DNA of 64,000 bases. Source: Aerococcus sp. Its GTDB lineage: Bacteria > Bacillota > Bacilli > Lactobacillales > Aerococcaceae. The notes under the pieces were generated by a model. The model ran no database searches. It saw only the letters and a list, made by a program, of their open reading frames with translations, and had not been told where the DNA came from. Position 1 is the stretch's first letter. Each line of letters starts with the position of its first letter. Positions 34,938 to 43,784 of this stretch are shown in pieces. Location of the stretch: the NCBI GenBank assembly GCA_030528285.1, contig JAUMZE010000002.1, forward strand, positions 156,850 to 220,849, read 5' to 3'. Both the position numbers and the translations under genes were made by a program.

Positions 34938-35444
34938 ATGGGAAAAGTTAATTTAGCACGTGTTGATGAACGTTTAATTCACGGTCAGGTGATGATTACC
35001 CTCTCACAGCGTAACGGGGTCAACTCGATTTTCGTGGTGGATGATGTCGTGGCTAAGGACAAATTTATGAAAGACCTCTACAAGAGTGCAGGGAGTCGGA
35101 CCGGACAAAAAACAATCGTGATCTCAGAAAAGAAAGCTAAATACTACTGGGATGAATATGACTTCAAGGATTACGACTGCATTCTCTTAACGAAAACGGT
35201 TAAGGCCATTTATGATTTAGCGACGCACGGAATTCCAATGCCAGAGCTCAATATTGGTGGGATCGCGCAGAAGGATTCTGAAGCAGACAAGCTTGTGACG
35301 AAATCTGTTTACTTGAACCGTGACGATGCATTACTCCTCAAGGATCTCCATGAAAACTATGGGGTGGAGGATATCTACTTCCAAGCAACCCCATCTGCAC
35401 CAAAGACGTCTTTGGAAGATGTCTTGAAGCAGTTTGATCTCTAA
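34938..35444 (+). CDS. PTS mannose-family IIB subunit (operon 2)
   Basis: The 168-residue protein carries the phospho-histidine His15 in ARVDERLIHGQVMI. It receives phosphate from IIA and phosphorylates the substrate during transport. AAAGGAG precedes the ATG. A hairpin lies between it and IIA, so the IIC-IID-IIB transcript may partly end or be processed here. Confidence 0.93.
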   Translation: MGKVNLARVDERLIHGQVMITLSQRNGVNSIFVVDDVVAKDKFMKDLYKSAGSRTGQKTIVISEKKAKYYWDEYDFKDYDCILLTKTVKAIYDLATHGIPMPELNIGGIAQKDSEADKLVTKSVYLNRDDALLLKDLHENYGVEDIYFQATPSAPKTSLEDVLKQFDL

Positions 35445-35458
35445 TCAGCCTCCATGCA

Positions 35459-35525
35459 CCTCTTTGCCACAGCAATACGACGCATACAAAAAGGTATCAG
35501 CGGCTGGGTCGCTTCGGCAAAGAGG
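35459..35525 (+). terminator. Hairpin between PTS IIB and IIA, weak terminator or processing site
   Basis: CCTCTTTGCC (35459-35468) and GGCAAAGAGG (35516-35525) form perfect 10-base arms around a 47-base loop. The sequence after it is only mildly T-rich. Confidence 0.45.
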
Positions 35526-35622
35526 ATTTATTTTGGGTGATCAATAGAAATAAATGATGAATGTTAGAGGAATGATCGAGTAAACCGATCATAAATAGCA
35601 GATGAATGAGTGAGGAGAATCT

Positions 35623-36066
35623 ATGTTAGGTATTATTATTGCGACCCATGGCGCATTGAGCGACGGATTGAAGAATGCGGGCGAAGTGATTATGGGTGAA
35701 ACACAGCGTATTGAAACGATCAATCTCGTGCCAGGACAAGCCGTTGACAGCGTGAAGGATGATATTACAGCAGCTATGAATAAATTGGGAATTGAACAGG
35801 ATATCCTGATTTTGACGGATATTGCGGGGGCAAGCCCTTACAATCAGAGCTTACTAGCGATCCACGAGCTACCAGAGGAATTGGCGAGTCATGTGTGCAT
35901 CCTCCACGGGGTGAACCTGCCGATGTTACTGAGTGCGATGAACCAGCAAATTTTAGGGGCAGATCTCAAGGCAGCCGCTCAAACCATTGTCCAGGAAGCC
36001 AAAGAAAGCATTGGGTTATTTGTGGAAGCAGTCGATGAGGATGACGAAGACGACGATGATTTCTAA
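35623..36066 (+). CDS. PTS mannose-family IIA subunit (operon 2)
   Basis: The 147-residue EIIA-Man protein has its phospho-histidine His9 in IIIATHGALSDGLKNAGE and the second conserved stretch LTDIAGASPYNQS. It passes phosphate from HPr to IIB. It ends in the acidic tail DEDDEDDDDF, nearly identical to the tail of the IIC of this operon. The stop codon lies inside the probable start region of the HAD gene. GAGGAG is the ribosome site. Confidence 0.92.
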   Translation: MLGIIIATHGALSDGLKNAGEVIMGETQRIETINLVPGQAVDSVKDDITAAMNKLGIEQDILILTDIAGASPYNQSLLAIHELPEELASHVCILHGVNLPMLLSAMNQQILGADLKAAAQTIVQEAKESIGLFVEAVDEDDEDDDDF

Positions 36067-36739
36067 TCAGGAGGGAGTCACTAATCGAACGTTTCAGAGC
36101 GCAATTTTCGATCTCGATGGGACGCTGATTAATTCGGAGCCGATCTATGCAAAGGGTTGGCGTTACGCGTTGAAACAGTACGGCTATACGATTTCCAATC
36201 AGACGTTGGAGCGGATGACGGGGCAATCGATCCAGACGAATAACGCACTGATTGGTGAGATTGTGGGGAATGAGGCATTAATCCCTAGAGTCCGCCAGTT
36301 GCGCGAGGATTATTATGATCAGGCATTGGAACAGGGAGAGATTCAGCTATTGCCGGGTGCTCAGGCGTTCTTACAGCAGCTGTTTGATGAAGGTGTGACA
36401 CTCGCAATCGCCTCTGCTAGCAAGCGCACCAAGGTGGTCAAGACGTTAACAGTACTTGAGATCAAATCGTTCTTTACCGTTGTTGTGGCGGGGGATGAGG
36501 TCCTAACCTCAAAACCGGATCCCGCGATTTATCAACAAACCCTCGCTAAACTCCACCAGACCCCAGCGACTGCGATTGGGTTTGAGGATTCTTTGTCGGG
36601 CGTGTTGAGTTGTACGCGTGCGGGGATTCCCACAGTGATTATGGGAGAGCGTGCCCAAGCAATCATCCCCCAGCTGAATCAAACAGAGCAGTCCTTGATT
36701 CTTGGACAGTACACGGACTTCACCAATCTCCTATCATAA
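36056..36739 (+). CDS. HAD-superfamily hydrolase, beta-phosphoglucomutase-like
   Basis: This protein of about 227 residues has motif I SAIFDLDGTLINSE (both Asp present), motif II ASASKRTKV, Lys in TSKPDPAIY and motif IV GFEDSLSGVLS. It is typical of the beta-phosphoglucomutase/phosphatase group with a helical cap. It may dephosphorylate a sugar phosphate that builds up from the PTS pathway. The start is odd: the strong site AGGAGGG at 36069-36075 is followed by no in-frame ATG, GTG or TTG, and the only normal start is ATG 36056, overlapping the IIA gene by 11 bases. Confidence 0.85.
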   Translation: MISNQEGVTNRTFQSAIFDLDGTLINSEPIYAKGWRYALKQYGYTISNQTLERMTGQSIQTNNALIGEIVGNEALIPRVRQLREDYYDQALEQGEIQLLPGAQAFLQQLFDEGVTLAIASASKRTKVVKTLTVLEIKSFFTVVVAGDEVLTSKPDPAIYQQTLAKLHQTPATAIGFEDSLSGVLSCTRAGIPTVIMGERAQAIIPQLNQTEQSLILGQYTDFTNLLS

Positions 36740-36752
36740 ACGGATTTCCTCC

Positions 36753-36792
36753 AGCCATCGCATCTTCAATGAAGACGTGCGGTGGCTTTTTT
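36753..36792 (+). terminator. Terminator after the HAD gene
   Basis: AGCCATCGC...GCGGTGGCT with an inner TTC/GAA pairing is followed by TTTTTT. Confidence 0.8.
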
Positions 36793-36847
36793 GGTGGGAA
36801 TCATGCATGCCATTTCATATAATAGGAGAATGATGGAGGTGTGGAAG

Positions 36848-37078
36848 ATGCAGAGAGTGACTGTACAACAGATGGGAGAGGAGTGGATGTTACCGATTCC
36901 TAATGACCTATCTGTTTTGGAGGGACAAGAATATACGATTGAGCGAAAGTCAGATGGCACATTGATCTACACCCCCGTTCACCAAAATCCGTTTGAGGGG
37001 CATTGGGTGAAGGCAGACCTCAAACAAACGGCATGGCTGAAGAGGGAGGATCTGTTAGAATCGGAGTGGTCAAAGTGA
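36848..37078 (+). CDS. AbrB/MazE-like small protein, orphan antitoxin-type
   Basis: The 76-residue protein MQRVTVQQMGEEWMLPIPNDLSVLEGQEYTIERKSDGTLIYTP has the swapped-hairpin AbrB pattern of MazE-type antitoxins, followed by a tail ending KREDLLESEWSK. GGAGGTG lies 7-8 bases upstream. No toxin gene follows or precedes it, so it may be an orphan antitoxin or a small DNA-binding regulator. The assignment rests on pattern only. Confidence 0.6.
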   Translation: MQRVTVQQMGEEWMLPIPNDLSVLEGQEYTIERKSDGTLIYTPVHQNPFEGHWVKADLKQTAWLKREDLLESEWSK

Positions 37079-37172
37079 TGAGAGACAGCGATTTCTGTCT
37101 CTGCTAATTTTTACCGGAGCAATCAAGGGGTTGTGTTAGAATGGGGAGACGACGAACGAAGGAGGGGACGAG

Positions 37173-39782
37173 ATGGCAACTGAAACGACTGCGGAAACTC
37201 AGGATTATTTCGTCGGCGAGGTCAAGGCGACATTTTTCACGAATCCAGATAATTATTATCGGGTGATCAAGGTTGGAATTGACGAAACCAATACCCTCTA
37301 CTCGGAGGATAACATTGTGATGACGGGGAATTTCGTGGATCTACAGGAGGGGACTACCTACCAATTCTACGGGGAGATTGTCGATCATCCGCGTTACGGT
37401 ATTCAATTCAAGGTGTCCCATTATGAGCAGAAAAAAGCCACCAGTAAGGAAGGACTCGTGCGTTATCTCTCCAGCGATGAATTTCCCGGCATTGGGAAGG
37501 TTCTCGCTCAGCGTATTGTGGATCGCCTCGGCATGGACGCCATCGACACCATTCTTCAAAAGCCGGACGTCCTCAAAAAAATTCCCGGCCTCACCAAAAA
37601 CAAGCAAACCCTATTAATTGAAAAACTAGAAACCAGTGAGGGCAGCCAAGCAATCCTCTTCAAGTTGGCAGAGATGGGCTTCTCCACTAATTTCGCAGCG
37701 AAAATCTATGCGAAATATGACGCAGAAGCCATCGCAATCATCGAAGAAAATCCTTATGCCTTGATTCAAGATTTCCAGGGCTTTGGTTTTCAAAAGGCAG
37801 ATCAACTCGCACTCAGACTCGGCTTTGAAGCGAATAGTCTCGTTCGGATCAAGGGAGCCATTGTGTTTTGTTTGGAGGAGTATTGTTATGGAAGTGGGGA
37901 TACCTATGTTCCAACAGAGTGGCTCTTGGGGGCAGTGTATGACCTCCTAACCAGTCATCAAACAGTGGATGCAGCAACGGTGAGCGGGGACGATCTGACA
38001 GCAGCCCTCAGTGAGATGCGGGAAATGGGAGACATCTATTTGGACGAGGAGCGCGTGGCTTTGGCGAGTCTCTATTTCAGTGAATTAGGGATTGCTAATC
38101 ATGTGAAGCAGATGCTCACGAGTACCTATCAGCCGTATCTCGCGGATAGAGACGTCGATCGAGATATTCAACAGATTGAACAGCGCCAACACATTCAATA
38201 TGGCCGTGCCCAAAAAGCGGCCATTAAGGAAGCCCTTGCTAGCCATTTCTATATTCTCACGGGAGGTCCGGGCACAGGGAAAACCACCGTCCTTAATGCG
38301 ATTGTCCAGATTTATGCGGATTGGCATGAGATTGACCTCACAGAACCAGAAGCCGAAGATTTCCCGATTCTGATGGCAGCTCCCACGGGTCGAGCAGCGA
38401 AACGCATGCAGGAGCTCACCGGCATTCCCGCGAGCACGATTCACCGCTTGTTAGGACTCACCGGTGAGGAGAAGGAAACCACCGACGATATGGAGCAAGA
38501 ATCAACCATCTATGGGAGCGAGTTAGAGGGTAAACTCCTCATTATTGATGAGATGTCCATGGTGGATACGTGGCTTTGTCATCAGCTCCTGGCGAATATT
38601 CCCGCCGAGATGCAGGTCATTCTCGTGGGAGACCAACATCAGTTGCCGTCTGTGGGGCCGGGGCAGGTGCTCTCCGATTTATTGCGTTCTCAACTGATCC
38701 CGTCTCGTGAGCTCGATGAAATTTTTCGCCAGGATGATGGGTCCACGGTGACGCTATTGGCGCACGCGATCAAGGATGGGGACGTGCCCGCTGATCTCAC
38801 ACAGAACCAGCGTGACCGCTCGTTCTTCCAATTGTCAGCACCCCAGATTCCGGAATTCATAGCGACCGTTGCGAAACGAGCGATGGATCGCGGGTATGAC
38901 ATCCGAGATATCCAGGTGCTCGCGCCGATGTATAAAGGCGAGGCGGGGATCGATCATATTAATACGGTTCTCCAACAGACCCTCAATCCCGCTGATCCGA
39001 CGCAAAAACAGAAACGTGAAGTCACGGCCTTTGAGCGAGCGTTCCGTGTTGGTGATAAGGTTCTCCAGCTGAAGAATAATGCAGAGATGAATGTGTTCAA
39101 CGGTGATATGGGGACGATTGTTGGGATTTATTTTGCGAATGAGACGAAATCCAAGAGCGATGAGATTGTCGTTGAATTCGATGATGAGATTGAAGTCACC
39201 TATCTGCGTTCTGATTGGAATCAGTTGACGCTGGCGTATTGTTGTTCGATCCACAAGTCGCAGGGGAGCGAATTCCCGATCGTGATTATTCCGCTCGTTC
39301 ATCAACATCGCCGCATGCTGCAACGAAACCTCCTCTATACCGCCATTACCCGGACGCGGCAGTCCCTCGTGATGTGTGGGGAGCGAGACGCCTTTGTGAG
39401 TGCGATCCAGAACAAGAGCGCTGAACGCCAAACTCAACTCTATGACCTCTTGCTCGACGATACAGAGCGATTGGGCATTAAACCATCAGCTTCTATTGCT
39501 AGTGAACAATTATTGAGTGAAAAAGCCAAAGAAAAATCCGGTATCAAAGAAGTAACCACAAAAACAGATCGCACAAATAAAAATAAAAAAATCAATAGTG
39601 GAGAGACAACCACATCATCATCCAAACCAATGTCAATCGATCATCCTGAAGCAACAGCTGCCATTTCTACCGCAGAACCAGCCGTTACGATACTCACACC
39701 AGAGTTAGTGAATACAGGTGTAATCGATCCTCTGATAGGCATGGAGGGCCTCTCACCGTTCGACTTTCCCGCGGACAAATAA
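37173..39782 (+). CDS. recD2: ATP-dependent DNA helicase RecD2
   Basis: The 869-residue SF1B helicase has an N-terminal OB-like region, helix-hairpin-helix repeats (FPGIGKVLAQRIVDRLG, IPGLTKNKQTLLIEKL), Walker A LTGGPGTGKTTVLNA, Walker B LLIIDEMSMVD, and helicase motifs V-VI (SIHKSQGSEFPIVI, YTAITRTRQSLVMCG). RecD2 is the stand-alone 5'-3' helicase of Gram-positives and limits mutation and fork damage. A disordered Ser/Thr/Lys-rich tail of about 100 residues ends GLSPFDFPADK. GGAGGGG is the ribosome site. It stands alone between the AbrB-like gene and the FNT gene. Confidence 0.95.
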   Translation: MATETTAETQDYFVGEVKATFFTNPDNYYRVIKVGIDETNTLYSEDNIVMTGNFVDLQEGTTYQFYGEIVDHPRYGIQFKVSHYEQKKATSKEGLVRYLSSDEFPGIGKVLAQRIVDRLGMDAIDTILQKPDVLKKIPGLTKNKQTLLIEKLETSEGSQAILFKLAEMGFSTNFAAKIYAKYDAEAIAIIEENPYALIQDFQGFGFQKADQLALRLGFEANSLVRIKGAIVFCLEEYCYGSGDTYVPTEWLLGAVYDLLTSHQTVDAATVSGDDLTAALSEMREMGDIYLDEERVALASLYFSELGIANHVKQMLTSTYQPYLADRDVDRDIQQIEQRQHIQYGRAQKAAIKEALASHFYILTGGPGTGKTTVLNAIVQIYADWHEIDLTEPEAEDFPILMAAPTGRAAKRMQELTGIPASTIHRLLGLTGEEKETTDDMEQESTIYGSELEGKLLIIDEMSMVDTWLCHQLLANIPAEMQVILVGDQHQLPSVGPGQVLSDLLRSQLIPSRELDEIFRQDDGSTVTLLAHAIKDGDVPADLTQNQRDRSFFQLSAPQIPEFIATVAKRAMDRGYDIRDIQVLAPMYKGEAGIDHINTVLQQTLNPADPTQKQKREVTAFERAFRVGDKVLQLKNNAEMNVFNGDMGTIVGIYFANETKSKSDEIVVEFDDEIEVTYLRSDWNQLTLAYCCSIHKSQGSEFPIVIIPLVHQHRRMLQRNLLYTAITRTRQSLVMCGERDAFVSAIQNKSAERQTQLYDLLLDDTERLGIKPSASIASEQLLSEKAKEKSGIKEVTTKTDRTNKNKKINSGETTTSSSKPMSIDHPEATAAISTAEPAVTILTPELVNTGVIDPLIGMEGLSPFDFPADK

Positions 39783-39874
39783 ATGAGAAATCCCGAACTT
39801 TTAAGCTGATTTTTCTAAAGAGATAGGGTATGATAAAGCTACTGATTTTTTAGAAGAGGAAGTGGAAATAAGAT

Positions 39875-40693
39875 ATGCATTCACAAGCAGAATTGGATGA
39901 AGTCAGAGGGACATTTGGGACGGTTGTGTACGATTCCATTCGTAAAAAAGACGACCTGTTCTCTCACAACTTCTGGAAATATGCTTTGCGCAGCGTGTTT
40001 GCGACATTGTTCCTGACGATGGGGACGGCGGTCGCGATGCAGGGAGGGCAGATTGCGAACGGAATTGCACCGGGACTTGGTAAATTTGTTTTTGCCTTCT
40101 TATTTGCTTGGTCACTGGTGATGATTGTTTACATGGACGGAGAATTAGCCACCTCTAACATGATGTTCATGACAGTCGGTACGCAGAAGAAATATATTAC
40201 ATTCGGACGCGGGCTGAAAATTTTGATGACCTGTGTATTGTTCAATATGATCGGTGGAATTATTTTTGCGTGGATGATGTCTCAAACATCGATTTTTCAA
40301 AATCTCCCAGCAGACCACTTCCTTTATACAGCTGTTTCCGCGAAGTTTGCGAAAACACCATGGATCATTTTTATGGAAGGGATTTTTGCGAACGTGGCGG
40401 TAAATACGGCGGTGTTCTCCTCTAACCGAATGACGAATGGCGATGGACGCGTGATTTCTATTATCTTTATTATTTTCATCTTCGCCTTTCTTGGTGACGA
40501 GCACGTGATTGCCAACTTCTGCTCCTTCCCGCTTGCCTTCTTCTCGAACGGTGGCGCGATTCCAGGAATGACAGTTGGCTCTGTATTGACGAACTATGTA
40601 ATGACCTTCTTGGGTAATTTCGCCGGTGGGGGACTCCTCATCGGTTGGGGTTACTACTGGTTAAACAAGAACGAAAAGGTCTATCTCGATTAG
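39875..40693 (+). CDS. Formate/nitrite transporter (FNT) family channel
   Basis: This 272-residue membrane protein has six helices. The family landmarks are GELATSNMMFMTVG after the first loop and GDEHVIANFCSFPLAF, where His occupies the central FNT position. FNT proteins conduct formate, nitrite, hydrosulfide or lactate-type anions. In a fermentative lactic bacterium formate or lactate export is likely, but the substrate is not fixed by sequence. GAAGTGG precedes the ATG. A terminator follows 17 bases after the stop. Confidence 0.9.
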   Translation: MHSQAELDEVRGTFGTVVYDSIRKKDDLFSHNFWKYALRSVFATLFLTMGTAVAMQGGQIANGIAPGLGKFVFAFLFAWSLVMIVYMDGELATSNMMFMTVGTQKKYITFGRGLKILMTCVLFNMIGGIIFAWMMSQTSIFQNLPADHFLYTAVSAKFAKTPWIIFMEGIFANVAVNTAVFSSNRMTNGDGRVISIIFIIFIFAFLGDEHVIANFCSFPLAFFSNGGAIPGMTVGSVLTNYVMTFLGNFAGGGLLIGWGYYWLNKNEKVYLD

Positions 40694-40710
40694 TCGAACA
40701 CAAAACTTTG

Positions 40711-40738
40711 AACCCGTTGCTTCTGGCAGCGGGTTTTA
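40711..40738 (+). terminator. Terminator after the FNT gene
   Basis: AACCCGTTGC/GCAGCGGGTT, one wobble pair, with a five-base loop, is followed by TTTATA. Confidence 0.75.
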
Positions 40739-40778
40739 TAATAGAAACTAAAATTCCATTTAAGTTCATCTAGAACGA

Positions 40779-40807
40779 TTGACGAATCTATATGAAATGT
40801 CTAAACT
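40779..40807 (+). promoter_or_regulatory. Promoter of the zinc-ribbon membrane protein gene
   Basis: TTGACG (40779-40784), a 17-base spacer and TAAACT (40802-40807) precede a 5' UTR of about 115 bases. The UTR holds the hairpin GAACGCT/AGCGTTC (40877-40883/40895-40901). Confidence 0.7.
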
Positions 40808-40928
40808 GCTAATTGTGCTTAATCAATAAAACAACGCATAAAATGCTCAGAAACCATTTTGAGCTATTAAGGAAACGAACGCTCACTGAGGAGCAGCGTT
40901 CATCTAACAAAACTTGGAGGGATCGAGA

Positions 40929-42065
40929 TTGGATCAACAAAATGTTAAATACTGTCCTAACTGTGGGTCGCCTTTTGTTCCTCCTCAGAAGTTCTGCATT
41001 CAATGTGGGCATCCACTACCGGCGTTTGATCAGACTGAGGATATTCAAACGACCACACCGAAAACCAATCGGTATGTGATGGGACAATCCACAGACTCAG
41101 TGGAACCAAAAATCGTGGAAGCCAAACAAACGGAACCAATCGAAGAGAGAGACCAGACGGAGGGGAAGCCTTATACCGCCACTCAGTCAGATGCAGTGTC
41201 GACACCTGCGGACGAAACGCGCACCTTCACACGTGGGGAGACGGCGGACGATTTCTCTGATTGGGTGGATGACTATAATGAGGATCAAGATCTCGATGAT
41301 TATGCGGATGACTACGACAATCCGGATGATTTTACTGAGGATATTGAGCCTCTCGAGAGGAGCACTGCGGACGATATGGGGGATGCATGGGGGACGATCT
41401 CCGGTTACGCGGATAAATTAAAACAAGCCGCTAAAGGAGTCGCTGATACGGTCACTAGTCAAGCGGCCGGGGCCAAGGACAAAGCCCAGTCCGGTATCAA
41501 TAAAGCAACCTCCTCTGCATCGTTTGACCGTCACGATGACTACACAGATGATGAGGACGACTACATCAATGAACCGGCTGGACTCACTCAAGCAGAGAAA
41601 TGGTTGTGGGGTGGTCGCGTCGGGATGGGACTTGCGTGGTTTGCGTTACTTTTAGGTGCGTTGAACCGCCTCAGTATCTTTATGATTGCGGTCTTCTTAA
41701 TCAGTCACTTTGCGTCAAAATTTGCGATGAAACGCTACACAAAATTGACCGGCGACTATAAACGGATCTATCGTACACTCTGGAAAGTGCAATGGACGAT
41801 TTTCGTGATTATGATTGCGCTCCTAGCTGTGATGTTTGTGATTCAGTTCATCACGACGAGTGTGCGGACCTCGATGAATTATGCGCTCAATCAATTCCAC
41901 TGGCCAGATGTCAGCGTGAAGGAACTGATTGATACCATCATTAACCAGGTGAAGAGCTGGTTCGGTGGTGGTAGCGGGAGTACGGCGATTCCAGACGCCA
42001 CCTCTAGCAGCCAGCAACTCTTTAACAATGTAAGTGAATCGGCGAGCTCCACGATCGGCCAATGA
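40929..42065 (+). CDS. Zinc-ribbon membrane protein of unknown function
   Basis: The 378-residue protein has an N-terminal zinc ribbon (YCPNCGSPFVPPQKFCIQCGHPL, two CxxC pairs). A long acidic, disordered middle follows (YNEDQDLDDYADDYDNPDDF), then an amphipathic stretch rich in Lys and Ala. Two to three membrane helices lie at about residues 225-310, and the C-terminal part ends in Gly/Ser-rich sequence. Such zinc-ribbon membrane proteins are common in Lactobacillales but uncharacterised. The start is probably TTG 40929, because GGAGGG lies 8 bases before it; the TTG at 40914 overlaps that site. Confidence 0.8.
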   Translation: MDQQNVKYCPNCGSPFVPPQKFCIQCGHPLPAFDQTEDIQTTTPKTNRYVMGQSTDSVEPKIVEAKQTEPIEERDQTEGKPYTATQSDAVSTPADETRTFTRGETADDFSDWVDDYNEDQDLDDYADDYDNPDDFTEDIEPLERSTADDMGDAWGTISGYADKLKQAAKGVADTVTSQAAGAKDKAQSGINKATSSASFDRHDDYTDDEDDYINEPAGLTQAEKWLWGGRVGMGLAWFALLLGALNRLSIFMIAVFLISHFASKFAMKRYTKLTGDYKRIYRTLWKVQWTIFVIMIALLAVMFVIQFITTSVRTSMNYALNQFHWPDVSVKELIDTIINQVKSWFGGGSGSTAIPDATSSSQQLFNNVSESASSTIGQ

Positions 42066-42090
42066 TCTCGCAACCCAATTAATAATATGA

Positions 42091-42142
42091 AAAAGGACTT
42101 GTTTTCCCTCTCGCTGTGAGGAGGTTAAACAAGTCTTTTTTG
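42091..42142. terminator. Bidirectional terminator
   Basis: GACTTGTTT/AAACAAGTC with an inner CCTC/GAGG pairing, flanked by AAAAAG and TTTTTTG, separates two converging genes. Confidence 0.85.
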
Positions 42143-42161
42143 TATGAATGAGAAGATCTCT

Positions 42162-42813
42162 CTAAAAGAAGAAGCCGATATCATCCACTGTGATGTCCCC
42201 CAAAATACTGTTGGAGTGCGGGATTTTCCATGCCGTGTTTGTAACACCCGAATGTGATCGCCTCATCTGCGTAAATACATGGTTCGAACGCCACACCCCG
42301 TTCAGCAGAAATCCCACTCGGCACATCCACCGCATACAATCGTGGGCCATTTGTGTGGTTAATCCTTTCAATCAGTGTTGCCACAGGACCTTCAATAGGA
42401 CGGTTCAACCCAATCCCAAACAGCCCCCTCGATAATAGCGTCGTACTGGTTGAAATCAACGGTCCCTGGATCAGTGGTGACGACTCCACCGTAGCCCTCA
42501 AAGATTGCCTGTTGTTGCTGGTTTTCAATGGAGGTGTGGATCGGGTCCCCAATCAGGAGTACGTCTGCTTCACCACCCCCTAAGAGGAACAACCGTGCGA
42601 CCGCAATCGCATCGGCTCCGTTATTTCCAGGGCCACTGACGGCGAGTATCTTGGCGTCTTTTGGGAGGGTTTCTAAGAGTTGGCGATAGATCGCATGAGC
42701 AGCTCCTTCCATCAATAGGAGAGAGGGGACATGTGTTTCCTTCATAATATTTTTTCATAGGTGTACATTTTTGTCGCCGTTTTGATGTCAATCTGGCCGT
42801 GTAACTGTGCCAT
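42162..42813 (-). pseudogene. nnrE: NAD(P)H-hydrate epimerase (NnrE/YjeF N-domain), frameshifted
   Basis: Three frames read in series give the whole YjeF_N domain. An N-terminal piece TATKMYTYEKI is followed by VPSLLLMEGAAHAI, then AVSGPGNNGADAIAVARLFLLGGG and YDAIIEG in one frame. LFGIGLNRPIEGPVATLIERI and YAVDVPSGISAERG in the next follow after a run of five C at 42424-42428. The end GDITVDDIGFFF lies in the third, after CCCCC-AAAA at 42197-42205. Another shift lies near 42745, before MKETHVPS. The enzyme would repair R-NAD(P)HX. At least three indels, two in homopolymers, mean no full-length product unless they are sequence errors. Confidence 0.72.
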
Positions 42814-42881
42814 AAGAAGAACTTACTTTCTTAATGTGAGTATCCGTTCTTGATAAGAGTCAGCGTAAATGAAGCCATTGA

Positions 42882-43784
42882 TTAAAACGGGCCGACGTGA
42901 TCGACCCCGCGACCCTCAATAATACTGGTCGAAGCAAGCCGGTGATCCCAACGCTCGCCACTCCTGAGAACGGTGTGCCAGTTGTGGTTATAGTCCGCCA
43001 TGAAGTAAAGCGAGTAGAGGAGGTCACTCAGATATTTCATGGAGAGATTCGTACTGAAGGTTGAAATCTTGGAGAAGAGGCGTTCATGTGTTGAAATTCG
43101 AAGTGCTACGGTACTGTCCTGTTCCAAGGAGTTATCGCCCATGCTGGTGATTGCAATAACCGGAATTCCGCGCTGTTTGAGGATATGGAGTGGACGCAAG
43201 ATTTCATCCCCCTCGCCAGTATAGGAGAACATCACCGCAAGTGTCTCTGTGGGATTTGCGAGATAAGCTTCATACATCCCGAGCCCGTAATTATTAGCGA
43301 GTGCGCTGTTCAATCCGATGCGCCGTGTTTTTTCCACGAGCGAATGCCCGATAAAACGGTTCTCGAAATTCGCAAATACCAACAAGTTGCTCTTCTGTTG
43401 GAGCAGGTGTTGGCACGTCACGAGGTCCTCGTAATTCAACATTTGCCGTGTTTCTTGAATAGCTTCCATTTCAACGGTGGCGAGTTTCTTGGCGACGGTG
43501 GCAGGGTCGTCGTGCGCGCTAAAAGGGATGTTCACATCAATATCGTTGAAATGGGTTGAAAGCGTCTCCCATTCTTCTAGATATTGGCGTCTGAGATCGC
43601 GCCACCCGTCGAAACCGAGCTTCTTAGCCACACGGATCAGACTCGTGGCATTAGTGTGCGTGGCTTTGGCCATTTCGCTAACAGTCATTTCGTTCAAATG
43701 CTCCGGATGCTCCAACATATAATTTACCAAGAGCTGTTCCGCTTCAGAGAATTTCTCGGTTTGCATTTTTTCATAGATTAACAC
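42882..43784 (-). CDS. RpiR-family regulator, divergent to cellobiose-type PTS
   Basis: The 300-residue protein has an HTH_6 domain (FSEAEQLLVNYMLEHPEHLNEMTVSEMAKATHTNATSLIRVAKKLGFDGWRDLR). A SIS domain covers about residues 125-260 (NLLVFANFENRFIGHSLVEKTRRIG, AVMFSYTGEGDEILRPLHILK). The GTG at 43784 is the likely start, with AAAAGGAG 9 bases upstream. It is divergent to the IIB-IIA-IIC-6-phospho-beta-glucosidase operon and is its probable regulator. Confidence 0.9.
   Translation of the reverse strand: MLIYEKMQTEKFSEAEQLLVNYMLEHPEHLNEMTVSEMAKATHTNATSLIRVAKKLGFDGWRDLRRQYLEEWETLSTHFNDIDVNIPFSAHDDPATVAKKLATVEMEAIQETRQMLNYEDLVTCQHLLQQKSNLLVFANFENRFIGHSLVEKTRRIGLNSALANNYGLGMYEAYLANPTETLAVMFSYTGEGDEILRPLHILKQRGIPVIAITSMGDNSLEQDSTVALRISTHERLFSKISTFSTNLSMKYLSDLLYSLYFMADYNHNWHTVLRSGERWDHRLASTSIIEGRGVDHVGPF

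Noticed and set aside
38835..39437. 200-codon frame antisense to recD2
   Set aside because: It lies opposite conserved helicase motifs and shows no family signature.
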